NCBI RefSeq assembly: GCF_008014775.2
Contig: NZ_CP144914.1
Coordinates: 248,001 to 312,000, forward strand
Origin: Alkalicoccus halolimnae
GTDB lineage: Bacteria; Bacillota; Bacilli; Bacillales; Salisediminibacteriaceae
Length of the DNA: 64,000 bases
Reading direction: 5' to 3'
The notes under the pieces were generated by a model. The model saw only the letters and a program-made list of their open reading frames with translations. It made no database searches and had not been told where the DNA came from. The translations under genes and the position numbers were made by a program. How positions within the stretch are numbered: the stretch's first letter is position 1; the number at the start of each line of letters is the position of its first letter. Below, piece after piece: positions 17,140-26,074 of this stretch.

Positions 17140-17245
17140 AGCGAACTGAAAAAGAGCTGGTACATAAGAGAAAAAAGCCAGCCTGTTATCTATCCTTTCT
17201 ATAGTGAGAAGGGGACGGGGGAAACTATTAAAGGATGGATGTAAG

Positions 17246-17476
17246 ATGATTAAGGGTACAGTAATGGAAAAATTAGGACAAGATTATCTGGAGAAAAGAA
17301 ATGAAGAAACATTTATCCGGGTTGATGATACGCTGGCAATTACCGTTTCCACCTTTGTATCCATGTTCGGTGATTCAGAAATGACTTATTCCAGCCTGGC
17401 TGTAAATGAAAATACGACTGACGCCTGGTTGGAAATCTTTAAAAGATGGAACGAAGAAGGTATTCTTCCTGACTGA
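17246..17476 (+). CDS. Hypothetical small protein, 76 residues
   Basis: An acidic small protein with motifs such as DTLAITVSTFVSMFGDSEMT and a Trp-containing C-terminus; no recognised family. The start ATG 17246 is preceded by AAGGATGG; the longer frame from 17204 lacks that support. A terminator-like hairpin follows about 150 nt downstream. Confidence 0.65.
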   Translation: MIKGTVMEKLGQDYLEKRNEETFIRVDDTLAITVSTFVSMFGDSEMTYSSLAVNENTTDAWLEIFKRWNEEGILPD

Positions 17477-17627
17477 TTATTTTCCTAAATAAATGCTTCA
17501 CGCAGCTTTTTGGTGCTGTGATTAAGTGAAATTTTGTTTTCAGCCGCCCTCAGTCCTGCGATCCCCATTCAATTTCTATAAAACCGATGAGAACATATAA
17601 AACTTCGGGGAGAAAAATACCGGTTTA

Positions 17628-17672
17628 ATCAGGGAATTCTGGGAGCTGCAGAGTTCCCTGTTTTTATTTTTA
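17628..17672 (+). terminator. Terminator-like hairpin
   Basis: CAGGGAA and TTCCCTG enclose a 16-nt loop and are followed by TTTTTATTTTT. Confidence 0.8.
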
Positions 17673-17696
17673 TATCATCTTTTGTTCAAATCTGTG

Positions 17697-18104
17697 TTAA
17701 AGCTGTTGTTGATAAATACAGAAAACTCCGCTTCAACTCGGCAGGCTTTCTCCGCGGCAGGCGCAGGAGCCGCAGGCACTCCAAAAACAACACGGAGCTT
17801 TAACAGATACACGCATGCATGATAACTGCACCATGGAAGAATGAAAATGGTCTTCTATAGGAATAGAGTTTTCCCTCTATCCAGTTCAGAATGGCCTTCT
17901 TTATTACAGATCCTTCTCTGTCTTTTTTAACGTAAGCTGTAGAGGACATGGGGCGACTCCGGGGCGGTCAAGGACGAGCCGAAGATCCATTCCGCCCGAC
18001 GGAAGGGAGGACGGAATTAGCTGAGGCCGGCCCGCCTGGAAAGCGTCCCCATGGAAACGAAAGCGCACGTTCATCGATTTAATACTTTATTTTCAAGGCA
18101 GCCT
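17697..18104 (-). repeat. Dispersed intergenic repeat, family 1, composite copy C
   Basis: It starts TTAAAGCTGTTGTTGATAAA like copy A, then a short left module ending GAGCTTTAACAGA (about 17807), the shared spacer with AATGGTCTTCTATAGGAAT, and a right module with GGGCGACTCCGGGGCGG, a TTCCG/CGGAA stem-loop, GGAATTAGCTGAGGCCGG, GGAAAGCGTCC and the end TTTCAAGGCAGCC. It has the same order of parts as copy B but is shorter. Confidence 0.85.
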
Positions 18105-18178
18105 AGTCCAAAAGCGTAGAATGGCTGAAAGAAGGGAAAGGAACAGGAGAAAATCATTTATCAGGGAGGCAGATTAAT

Positions 18179-19738
18179 TTGAATAAAAGAAGCATAGGAA
18201 GTGCACTGTTGATCGGAGCGCTTACCATTTTCACATTTGTATTGTGGCCGGCGAAAAAGGCTGTCTCAAATAAAAGAAAAAACGAAGCAGAAAAGGAAAA
18301 CTTCCAGCTTGAAGGAGCTTCGATTGCAGATATACAGCTTGCTTTTAAGAAAGAACAGCTGTCCTGTGTGGAACTGACAGATCGTTATCTGGAGAGAATT
18401 TATGCTTATGACCAGCAGGGGCCCGCCATTAATGCCGTGAGAATGGTAAATCCCTATGCAAGGGAAGAGGCTGAAAAGAAAGATAAAGAAAGAGCAGCGG
18501 GTATAACCGGCGCGCTTCACGGTATACCGGTTATTTTAAAAGACAATATTGAAACCGGGGACGGCATGCCGACAACAGGAGGTTCGCCTGCACTGGCTGC
18601 GAATACAGCTGAAGAAGATGCCTTTCTCACAGCGAAACTGAAGGAAGCAGGGGCAGTTATTCTCGGAAAAGCGAATATGAGCGAGTGGGCGTACTTTCTT
18701 ACAGAAGGAGCGCCAAGCGGCTACAGCTCTATCGGAGGGCAGGTTAAGCATCCATACGGGCCCGAATCCTTTCGGGCAGGCAGCGTCGGCGGCTCGAGCT
18801 CCGGATCCGGTGCGGCAATTGCCGCGGACTTCGCTGTCATCGGTATCGGCACAGAAACATCCGGATCGATTCTCAGTCCGGCAAGTGCCAATTCAATTGT
18901 TGGTATCAAACCGACGGTCGGTCTCGTAAGCCGCAGCGGTATTATTCCGCTTGCCGGCAGTCAGGATACAGCGGGACCGATGGCGAGAACCGTAGCGGAT
19001 GCTGCCATTGCACTTGGTGCCATGAGCGGCGTCGATGATAAAGATCCGATTACAAAAACGAATAAAAACAAAGACTTAACTGATTATTCCTCCTTTCTGA
19101 AAAAAGAAAGCCTGCAGGGAGCTAGAATCGGTGTTGACTATTCTTTTCTTAGTGAAAAAGGAAAAGAGGAGCGGCAGCTGATTGAAAGGGCCATTGAAGA
19201 TATGGAGGATCAGGGAGCGGTCATAAAAGAAGTGGAGATTCCAAATGAGTCCTTTGAGTCTCTTGTGCTGTGGCACGAACTGAAACAGGATTTAAACGCA
19301 TACCTGCGGAAGACACCGGAGCAGGTGCCCGTGTCTTCCATTGCCGATGTGATTGCTTTTAATAAAGAAAAACCGCATGAGCGGATGCGGTTCGGGCAGA
19401 CGCATTTTGAAAAAGCCGAGAAGCTGAGCGGCGACGCGGAAGACCCTGAGTATGTGAAACACCGCCAGACCGACCTGCGCCTCTCAACTACGGAGGGGCT
19501 GGACGTAGTAATGCAGGAGGAAAAACTCGACGCACTGCTGTTTGAAAACAACCACGGGGCTGCTATGCCGGCGAAAGCAGGCTATCCTTCGATTACTATA
19601 CCGGCCGGCTATACGTCGGAAGGCATGCCGGTAGGAGTAACACTTACCGCCCAAGCATACAGTGAACCACGGCTTATTGAACTGGCCTACTCTTATGAAC
19701 AGGCTTCCAACAGACGCCGGGCGCCCCAGTTGGTTTAA
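18179..19738 (+). CDS. Amidase (amidase-signature family), membrane-anchored or secreted
   Basis: A 519-residue amidase-signature enzyme that hydrolyses a C-N amide bond; the natural substrate is unknown. The Ser-cisSer-Lys centre is present: Lys in IPVILKDNIE, the Gly/Ser loop in GGSSSGSGAA and Ser in GTETSGSILSP. An N-terminal hydrophobic segment (ALLIGALTIFTFVLWPAKKA) acts as a signal anchor, so it probably works outside the membrane. TTG 18179 follows AGGGAGGC. The length and order of motifs fit secreted amidases of bacilli. It stands alone between two repeat-filled gaps. Confidence 0.92.
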   Translation: MNKRSIGSALLIGALTIFTFVLWPAKKAVSNKRKNEAEKENFQLEGASIADIQLAFKKEQLSCVELTDRYLERIYAYDQQGPAINAVRMVNPYAREEAEKKDKERAAGITGALHGIPVILKDNIETGDGMPTTGGSPALAANTAEEDAFLTAKLKEAGAVILGKANMSEWAYFLTEGAPSGYSSIGGQVKHPYGPESFRAGSVGGSSSGSGAAIAADFAVIGIGTETSGSILSPASANSIVGIKPTVGLVSRSGIIPLAGSQDTAGPMARTVADAAIALGAMSGVDDKDPITKTNKNKDLTDYSSFLKKESLQGARIGVDYSFLSEKGKEERQLIERAIEDMEDQGAVIKEVEIPNESFESLVLWHELKQDLNAYLRKTPEQVPVSSIADVIAFNKEKPHERMRFGQTHFEKAEKLSGDAEDPEYVKHRQTDLRLSTTEGLDVVMQEEKLDALLFENNHGAAMPAKAGYPSITIPAGYTSEGMPVGVTLTAQAYSEPRLIELAYSYEQASNRRRAPQLV

Positions 19739-19849
19739 AGCAATGAACGTTAATCAATGATCTTCGGGAAGGATCCCTCATATGGAAGCTGTCAGCATCG
19801 TAAAAAAAGAAGTCTATTTATTCTATTCCTTGTATTTTCTCCTCCGCTT

Positions 19850-19975
19850 ACCAGCGGAAGCCTGCCGTGGGGCTTGTCTTCAGCTATTTCCAATGCCTGA
19901 CCGTATTGGAAAGGATCTTCAGACGGTGCTTTAACCCGACTGGCGTCCCCGCCGGATACGGCAGAGAAAATCACC
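19850..19975 (-). repeat. Dispersed repeat, family-2 core fragment
   Basis: GTGGGGCTTGTCTTCAGCTA, the stem-loop TTTCCAAT/ATTGGAAA and GATCTTCAGACGGTGCTTTA align with the family-2 element at 32281-32546. The stem differs from that copy by paired changes that keep it complementary. Confidence 0.65.
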
Positions 19976-20187
19976 TTTTTTATAGGAGAAACCTATAGTA
20001 CGCTTGTTTTCGCAGAAAAGTCTTTTTTTGTTCAGATGCTGGAGCTGTAGAAGGTTGACTCCGGAAGGATGATTCTTTGTTTTATGAAAGGCAGGTCAGC
20101 TGAGAGCGTTCCCTCCGGAAAGCGACTCTTTGAAAGCGGAAGCAGCCGACTGTCTACTTATACAGAAAAATCACTTTGTAAACAGCC

Positions 20188-20225
20188 AAAAGCCGTGACG
20201 ATTTTTCGTCACGGCTTCTTTGTAT
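20188..20225. terminator. Perfect hairpin with T-rich tail, orphan
   Basis: AAGCCGTGACG and CGTCACGGCTT around ATTTTT, followed by CTTTGTAT. The nearest upstream gene ends 450 nt earlier. Confidence 0.6.
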
Positions 20226-20481
20226 GGACGAAGCATCAGAGCGGCTTCGTTCGTTTTGGTGCTGTCCGGGCACTGTGCTTCTTCATTAAAAAGAGGCTTA
20301 GGGTTCCATTTCGGCAGTCCAGGAGAGACTTTTTCTCGAGTTGAAATAATATGGAATATCGACAGAGGTAAAAGGAGGGAACCGTGAACGGCTGTATAGC
20401 ATATTTTGCACAGAACATTTACAGAAGAAATCCTTAAGGATATGATAAAAGAGTTAAGCAGAATACATCGAAGTAAAACAA

Positions 20482-20790
20482 ACTATATAAATTGAACTTA
20501 ATATTTATTTAGATAGAGGGTATGACCACGACAGCGATCTTCTCTATCGAAGGAAAGAAGGGTTTATCAATTTTAACGGCAGAACGTACCTGCAGGAAAA
20601 CACAAAAGGAGGACAGGCCGCTGCAGGACCCATGGGGCGAAGAAGGACGATCTCCACCTGCCCGACCATAGGGAGGAAGGGATTAGTTGAAGACGAGCCC
20701 CGCGGAAAGCGTCGGTCTGAAGTGGAAATCATTCACCATGTTCGGAAATCCCTCTCTTACAGCGACTTATGAAATTGATTCATATATTAT
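20482..20790 (+). repeat. Chimeric dispersed repeat, copy D
   Basis: The left end, ACTATATAAATTGAACTTAA, and following 100 bp match the element at 37709-38008. The right half, from about TTAGTTGAAGACGAGCCCCG to the end TTATGAAATTGATTCAT, matches the family-2 element at 46771-47040. The junction lies in the shared core. Confidence 0.8.
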
Positions 20791-20977
20791 AATAATTTCT
20801 CTGAAACATACTGTTTGTTAAGGAATGGCCTTATAGGAGACCAAATTCTATGCTTAGAGTTTTTAAACATATTGACTGAGTCCATAAGTTCGATCATGGA
20901 AGGTGCGCTCTATATACTTTTCGAGAAACCCTGTCTATATTAGGAAAGACGAAAAAGAAACGGGAGGTGCTGAAGTG

Positions 20978-22645
20978 ATGAGAAATATTCTGGATCTGCC
21001 CGAAAATTATGGGAAGGGGGCGGTGAGGCAGGACGTTACGGCGGGTATAACGGTACTGGTCATGCTCATTCCCCAGAGTATGGCTTATGCTATGCTCGCC
21101 GGGCTGCCTCCAGTCATGGGACTGTATGCCTCCATTATTCCGCTGATTATTTATGCTTTATTCGGGACATCCCGTTATCTCGCTGTAGGTCCGGTGGCGA
21201 TGGCTTCCATTTTAGTGTTCAGCGGCGTCTCCCAGCTGGCAGAACCGATGTCGGGCGGCTATATTGAAATGGTCATCCTCCTCACGTTGATGGTGGGCGG
21301 TATCCAGCTGGTCCTTGGATTATTGAATGCCGGCGCATTAATGAAGTTTGTATCTAAAAATGTCATAGCCGGATTTACTTCTGCTGTGGCAATCATTATT
21401 GGATTAAGTCAAATCGGGAATTTATTAGGGGTGGACGTTTCCGGACAGAATCAGGCTGCGGGCCTGATAGCGGAACTCGGAAGCCGGATACAGGAAACGC
21501 ATCTGATGACGGCAGGACTTGGTGCAGCCGCACTGCTCATTCTAATAACGGGCAAGAAAATAAAAACCAGACTGCCTGTCCCTCTTCTTGTTGTGACGGG
21601 CGGAATCGTTTTCGTCTCTATGCTGAGGCTGGACCAGACTGGAATGGAGATAGTAGGAGAGGTGCCTGCCGGGCTTCCCGGATTGGAACTGCCTGTCTTT
21701 ACATTCTCAGCATTCCAGCAGCTGCTTCCTACCGCATTAACGATTGCGTTTATTTCGATGATGGAATCGCTGGCTATTACGAAATCCCTTGCAAAAGAAA
21801 ACGAGCCTCCGATAGACGTGAATAAAGAACTTCGGGCCATTGGATTGTCGAACGCGATCGGCTCTCTCTTTTCCGCCTATCCGGTGACCGGAAGTTTTTC
21901 CCGAAGTGCGGTGAATGCCGGGGCAGGAGCGGTTTCAAAGCTTGCAATGCTTATCACAGCAGCCGGTGTAGTGGTCACTATTCTGTTTATGACGGAATTA
22001 TTTTATTTTCTTCCGCAATCGATTCTGGCAGCCATTATCATTGCCTCAGTAGCCGGGCTCGTGAATTTCTCCTCGCTTTCAGAAGCGTGGAAAGTTAAAA
22101 GAGAAGATGCGTGGGTCTGGCTGACAGCCTTTACTGCAACACTCGTGATTGGTATTCAATGGGGGCTGCTGATCGGTGTTGTAATTTCCCTCTGTCTGCT
22201 GATTCACCGGATTGCGCATCCGCATATCGTCGAAGTCGGCTGGAATCCGGCCTCTAAAACGTACCGCGATCTTGAACGATTTCCCGGCGGACTCGTTATT
22301 TCTCCATTTGTTCTGCTGCGTATTGACGGACGTATCCATTTCTCGAATATGCAGTATGTAGAAAACATTCTGCTTGAGAAAATTCCACACGAAGATAAGA
22401 AAGTCATGATTCTCGATATGGGTGGAGTAAATGATATCGATACATCCGGAATCGAAGTCATTGAGAGGGTGTTTTACCGCATGAAAGAAAAGGGAAGCGA
22501 CGTTTATTTCGCGAGTCTTAAAGGGCCTGTCCGTGATTCCCTCCGTCATTCACGGATGACTCAGCTGTACCCGGAATACTTTACGATGAGATCGATGGAT
22601 CAGGTTGTTCAGGATAAAAAGCCGGATATTGATTATATGATATAA
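20978..22645 (+). CDS. SulP-family anion permease with STAS domain
   Basis: A 555-residue secondary transporter of the SLC26/SulP family, likely for sulfate or another anion such as bicarbonate. The N-terminal signature VLVMLIPQSMAYAMLAGLPP and the transmembrane core (about 10-12 helices to residue 400) are complete, including YPVTGSFSRSAVNAGAG. Residues about 430-545 form a cytoplasmic STAS domain with ILDMGGVNDIDTSGIEV. The start is ATG 20978, or GTG 20975 three bases before; GGGAGGTGC lies upstream of both. No sulfate-assimilation genes are near. Confidence 0.94.
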   Translation: MRNILDLPENYGKGAVRQDVTAGITVLVMLIPQSMAYAMLAGLPPVMGLYASIIPLIIYALFGTSRYLAVGPVAMASILVFSGVSQLAEPMSGGYIEMVILLTLMVGGIQLVLGLLNAGALMKFVSKNVIAGFTSAVAIIIGLSQIGNLLGVDVSGQNQAAGLIAELGSRIQETHLMTAGLGAAALLILITGKKIKTRLPVPLLVVTGGIVFVSMLRLDQTGMEIVGEVPAGLPGLELPVFTFSAFQQLLPTALTIAFISMMESLAITKSLAKENEPPIDVNKELRAIGLSNAIGSLFSAYPVTGSFSRSAVNAGAGAVSKLAMLITAAGVVVTILFMTELFYFLPQSILAAIIIASVAGLVNFSSLSEAWKVKREDAWVWLTAFTATLVIGIQWGLLIGVVISLCLLIHRIAHPHIVEVGWNPASKTYRDLERFPGGLVISPFVLLRIDGRIHFSNMQYVENILLEKIPHEDKKVMILDMGGVNDIDTSGIEVIERVFYRMKEKGSDVYFASLKGPVRDSLRHSRMTQLYPEYFTMRSMDQVVQDKKPDIDYMI

Positions 22646-22791
22646 ACCTCGTTTGTTCGGCATGCCGATACACCAAGGGCTGCAATAATTATATTCCTGC
22701 CATCGGAATTGGTGAAATGGGAAGCACGACAGGCAGAAGTGGCAGCATGTCTATTTATCCCGCGGTATTTCGTTAAAAGAGGGATAGCTCT

Positions 22792-22911
22792 GTGGTCCTT
22801 ATTTTTATCATTCTTATTAGTATTGTTATTCTCGATCAGTTCGTTAACAGAAAGCTGATAAAAAATATGATATACAGCTCCCTAAAGAAGGAAGGCGGTA
22901 TATCCATCTGA
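22792..22911 (+). CDS. Putative 39-residue membrane peptide
   Basis: A short frame, GTG start, with a strongly hydrophobic N-terminus (VLIFIILISIVILDQFV) and a basic amphipathic tail (NRKLIKNMIYSSLKKEGG). AAAAGAGGG lies 8 nt upstream. A single-span micro-membrane protein is plausible, but such frames also occur by chance and I do not recognise a family. Confidence 0.4.
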   Translation: MVLIFIILISIVILDQFVNRKLIKNMIYSSLKKEGGISI

Positions 22912-22979
22912 AGCGGAAGTTATGTACAATATTCGGTTTTTGCCGTGTTGATTTCTGTTATGAAAATGATTCAAATATG

Positions 22980-23022
22980 AAAAAAGGCTGAAACGCTGGT
23001 CGATCGCGTTTCAGCCTTTTTA
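22980..23022. terminator. Bidirectional terminator
   Basis: AAAAAGGCTGAAACGC and GCGTTTCAGCCTTTTT form a 16-bp stem with A-run and T-run on either side. It serves the SulP side and possibly the end of the regulator gene on the other strand. Confidence 0.88.
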
Positions 23023-23185
23023 TATCCATAAAAGATCCATCGCGTTACATTCCTCAGGATTTTCCACGCAGCTAACATTATTCTCAGAACAATGTTATCA
23101 AGACTCCAGCCGATGTGAAAAGCAGGCGGATCTCGAATAAGATCTGCGAAATATCAGAAGAAGGAAACTGATTAAAAGAACTATT

Positions 23186-24031
23186 CTACAGTTTTTGTCC
23201 CTTTTTGAAGAAATCCATGGCCGCTTTGATTTCTTTTAAATATTCCGACGCAGTTTCGTACTGATCGGTCACCACGCTGACAAATAAAATATCAATTAAG
23301 TGGAGCTGGGCGAGACGGGAGGAGGTGGCTCCGCTTCGAAATGGAGCGGGCACTTCTCTTGTAGCTGAGATGAACAGCGGGATCGATGCTGTATCTGCAA
23401 TGCTGGAATTGCCGTAGCGAGTGAGGCTGATCGTTTTTGCCCCCCGTTCTTTAGCAAGCTGCATGATTTTAAGTGTTTCAAACGTTTCGCCGGAAAAAGA
23501 AATACCGAAGACGACATCATTTTCACCGACATTAGCGACATACATGGCCGCGTTATGAATGTCAGTAAAAGAAGAGACAGCTTTGTTCATGCGCAGAAAT
23601 TTCTGCTGGGCGTCCTGAGCAATAATACCAGAGGCTCCGACGCCGAAAAAATGAATTTTATCGGCCTTCTGCAGAGCTTCCACAGCCTGAGCGAGAGCTT
23701 CATAGTTAACAAGTTCCGACGTTTCTTTCAGCGCCTGCAGGGCATTGTTCGTCAGTTTTCCTACAATTGCCTGCTGGGTTTCTCCGGGTTCGATATTACT
23801 GTACTGAATGGCCGGGGACTTCTGCAGGTCTCCGGAAATGCGCAGCTTTAAATCGGGAAAACCTGTCAGACCGAGTGATTTGCAGAGCCTTATGACAGCT
23901 GCACTGCTTGTGCGGCTCTCTTCACCGAGTCTTGCTGCTGTCAGGCTGATAGCACTGTGAGGATTATTAATAATAAATTCTGCTACTTTTTTCTCGGAAG
24001 GGGGGAGTTTGTGCATGATTTCATTTAACAT
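23186..24031 (-). CDS. MurR/RpiR-family transcriptional regulator
   Basis: A 281-residue regulator with an N-terminal RpiR HTH (LPPSEKKVAEFIINNPHSAI, RTSSAAVIRLCKSLGLTGFP) and a C-terminal SIS sugar-phosphate-binding domain (IHFFGVGASGIIAQDAQQKF, VVFGISFSGETFETL). ATG 24031 is chosen for the GGGGGGA upstream; the frame is open 81 bp further. It is last on the strand of the amino-sugar operon, 64 bp after a permease gene. By context it senses MurNAc-6-P or a related sugar phosphate and controls the operon; this is inferred, not shown. Confidence 0.9.
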   Translation of the reverse strand: MLNEIMHKLPPSEKKVAEFIINNPHSAISLTAARLGEESRTSSAAVIRLCKSLGLTGFPDLKLRISGDLQKSPAIQYSNIEPGETQQAIVGKLTNNALQALKETSELVNYEALAQAVEALQKADKIHFFGVGASGIIAQDAQQKFLRMNKAVSSFTDIHNAAMYVANVGENDVVFGISFSGETFETLKIMQLAKERGAKTISLTRYGNSSIADTASIPLFISATREVPAPFRSGATSSRLAQLHLIDILFVSVVTDQYETASEYLKEIKAAMDFFKKGQKL

Positions 24032-24095
24032 AACCAATCCCCCCGAGAAGGAATTACTGCTCACTATAAATCCATTCCTCCTTTTCTGTGGTGAT

Positions 24096-24941
24096 TTATC
24101 CTTTAATGGCACCTTCCGTCATCCCCTTTGAAATACGGCGTTGGAAGATTGCGTATAAGATGATGATCGGAATAATCGCAATAGTCAAGCTCGCAAACAG
24201 GGTACCCCAGGCATTTGTATAAACGGCTTCCCTGCTGATGAAGTCGACAGCAAGCCCAAGCGTATAATTTTCTCTGGACTGCAGGAAAATCAGTGCCATA
24301 AAGTATTCATTCCAAAATTGGATCGCGTTCATAATTGTAACAGTAATGATGCCTGACATGGAAAGTGGGGTGATTATTTTCCATAAAATACCATATGGGG
24401 ACATGCCATCGATAGAAGCGGATTCCTCGAGTTCCTTTGGGATGGAGCCCATAAAAGTCGTTAAGACAAAAATGCTGAAGGGCAGCTGGGAAACAGCATA
24501 AACAATGGCAAGACCAAATAAATTATCGAGCATGCCAATGCGCATCAGCAGGAAAAACAGAGGGATCCAGCCTAGTACCATCGGGATCATCATAGCGGAA
24601 ATATACAGGTTGAAAAGAAGGGTACTGCCACGGAATGTCAGGCGTTCAATCGCATAAGAGGTAGGTACCGCCAGTATTAGAGCGATCACAGTACCGAGCA
24701 CAGTAACAAATAGACTGTTAAATACGCCAAGGTCAATATTATAGTTGTTCCAGGCATCGAAAAAATTCTGGAAGTTAAATGATTCAGGGAGGCCCCACGG
24801 ATTTGCATATATTTCAGCGTTTGTTTTAAACGAACCGAGGATCATCCATATGATAGGATACAATACAGCAAGGGACCAGAGAATTAAAGGAAGCCGAATG
24901 CCGATACGGGTAAGCATGTTGCCTTTTGGTTTTTGTTCCAC
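24096..24941 (-). CDS. Sugar ABC transporter permease (MalG/CUT1 type)
   Basis: A 281-residue inner-membrane permease with the EAA loop ELEESASIDGMSPYGILWKI that contacts the ATPase, and about six transmembrane helices (start LILWSLAVLYPIIWMILGSF). The GTG start follows AAGGAGG by 8 nt. It pairs with the permease encoded just upstream. No ATPase gene is in the cluster, so the pair presumably uses a shared MsmX-type ATPase encoded elsewhere. Confidence 0.93.
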   Translation of the reverse strand: MEQKPKGNMLTRIGIRLPLILWSLAVLYPIIWMILGSFKTNAEIYANPWGLPESFNFQNFFDAWNNYNIDLGVFNSLFVTVLGTVIALILAVPTSYAIERLTFRGSTLLFNLYISAMMIPMVLGWIPLFFLLMRIGMLDNLFGLAIVYAVSQLPFSIFVLTTFMGSIPKELEESASIDGMSPYGILWKIITPLSMSGIITVTIMNAIQFWNEYFMALIFLQSRENYTLGLAVDFISREAVYTNAWGTLFASLTIAIIPIIILYAIFQRRISKGMTEGAIKG

Positions 24942-25057
24942 TCTTTTAACCTCCTTAGGACCTTAAGCACGACAAGCATTTTAAATGAAAAATCTTGATA
25001 GGAATGCGGAGCTTTTCGTCTGACTCGTATTCAGCATTCCCTCAGAATGAAGAATAT

Positions 25058-25951
25058 CTAATACTGCACTTTTTCCCGTCGCAGCAGTCTCTGCAGGAGA
25101 AAGACAGTAATCAGGGAAAGCACGAGAATCATTACACCAATCGTCGCTCCGTACCCGAAATTGTACTGCTCGAAAGCCTGCTGATAAAGGTAGGATCCCA
25201 TGACGTGCGTGGAGTTGTTAGGTCCGCCGCCTGTCATGATCTGGACGATGATGAACGAGCCGTTTAACGTTGTAATAACAATGTATAAAATGGAAACTTT
25301 GATCTGCGGCCATAAGAGCGGAACTGTCACTTTCCAGAACTGCTGCCATTCACTGGCTCCGTCGAGTTCGGCTGCTTCATAATAGCTTTTTGAAATCGTC
25401 CCGATACCGCCCATCAGCATGAGCATGAACAGACCGATACCGGCCCAGATCGAAGGAAGAACGATTGCCGGCAGCGCCCATGTTTCACTTCCGAGCCACG
25501 GTCTGGTGAGATTTTCGAGTCCTACGGCTTCAAGCCCGGAGTTGATGAGTCCAAGGCTCGGATTATAGATGAACATCCACAAAATACCGATAACCACGAC
25601 CGACATAATATTTGGGAAGAAAAAAATGATGCGGTAGAAAGGAGCTTCTTTAATTTTCATCTGCATAATAGCGACTGCAAAGTACATGGCGAGTACCATA
25701 ATGCCGAATACTTTCGTTATCACGAGAAAGTAATCGTGCAGGATGGTTCTTGGAATAATGCCATCATTAAGCAGGGTGATATAGTTGCTGATGCCGACGA
25801 ATTCTCTGTCTGCAGCGGCTCCGGACCAGCTGAAGAAAGAGAAATAGAGGCCGCTGAGCAGTGGGTACAGCGTGAAAACAGCAAACAGTAAAAATGTCGG
25901 AACTAAGCAAAAAGCTAAAAATAAATACTTTTGTTTTTTTGTCTGTACCAT
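25058..25951 (-). CDS. Sugar ABC transporter permease (MalF/CUT1 type)
   Basis: A 297-residue permease, partner of the next gene. It has the N-terminal helix FLAFCLVPTFLLFAVFTLYP, the EAA motif YYEAAELDGASEWQQFWKVT and a closing helix near VMILVLSLITVFLL. It follows the binding-protein gene after a 123-bp gap that holds a strong stem-loop. Confidence 0.93.
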   Translation of the reverse strand: MVQTKKQKYLFLAFCLVPTFLLFAVFTLYPLLSGLYFSFFSWSGAAADREFVGISNYITLLNDGIIPRTILHDYFLVITKVFGIMVLAMYFAVAIMQMKIKEAPFYRIIFFFPNIMSVVVIGILWMFIYNPSLGLINSGLEAVGLENLTRPWLGSETWALPAIVLPSIWAGIGLFMLMLMGGIGTISKSYYEAAELDGASEWQQFWKVTVPLLWPQIKVSILYIVITTLNGSFIIVQIMTGGGPNNSTHVMGSYLYQQAFEQYNFGYGATIGVMILVLSLITVFLLQRLLRREKVQY

Positions 25952-26007
25952 TTTAATCCCTTCTTTCCAAGGAGGATCAGCAATTGTTGGAGTATGTAAT
26001 AGTGATT

Positions 26008-26052
26008 AAAAAGGGATGTAAAAGCAAAGACGATACTTTGCCTTTACATCCC
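26008..26052 (-). terminator. Strong intra-operon stem-loop after the binding-protein gene
   Basis: GGGATGTAAAAGCAAAG and CTTTGCCTTTACATCCC form a 17-bp stem with one mismatch and a 6-nt loop; on the minus strand it is followed by TTTTTAATC. It looks like a partial terminator or mRNA-protecting hairpin that keeps binding-protein levels above those of the permeases. Confidence 0.85.
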
Positions 26053-26074
26053 GGCTGACCTTTGGGCCGCGGGG

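Larger units (their letters stand above)
19739..20481. other. Long intergenic region with repeat fragment and hairpin
   Basis: No credible gene. It contains a family-2 repeat fragment at about 19850-19975 and a perfect terminator-like hairpin at about 20190. The latter lies far from any annotated 3' end and might terminate a small RNA. Confidence 0.55.
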
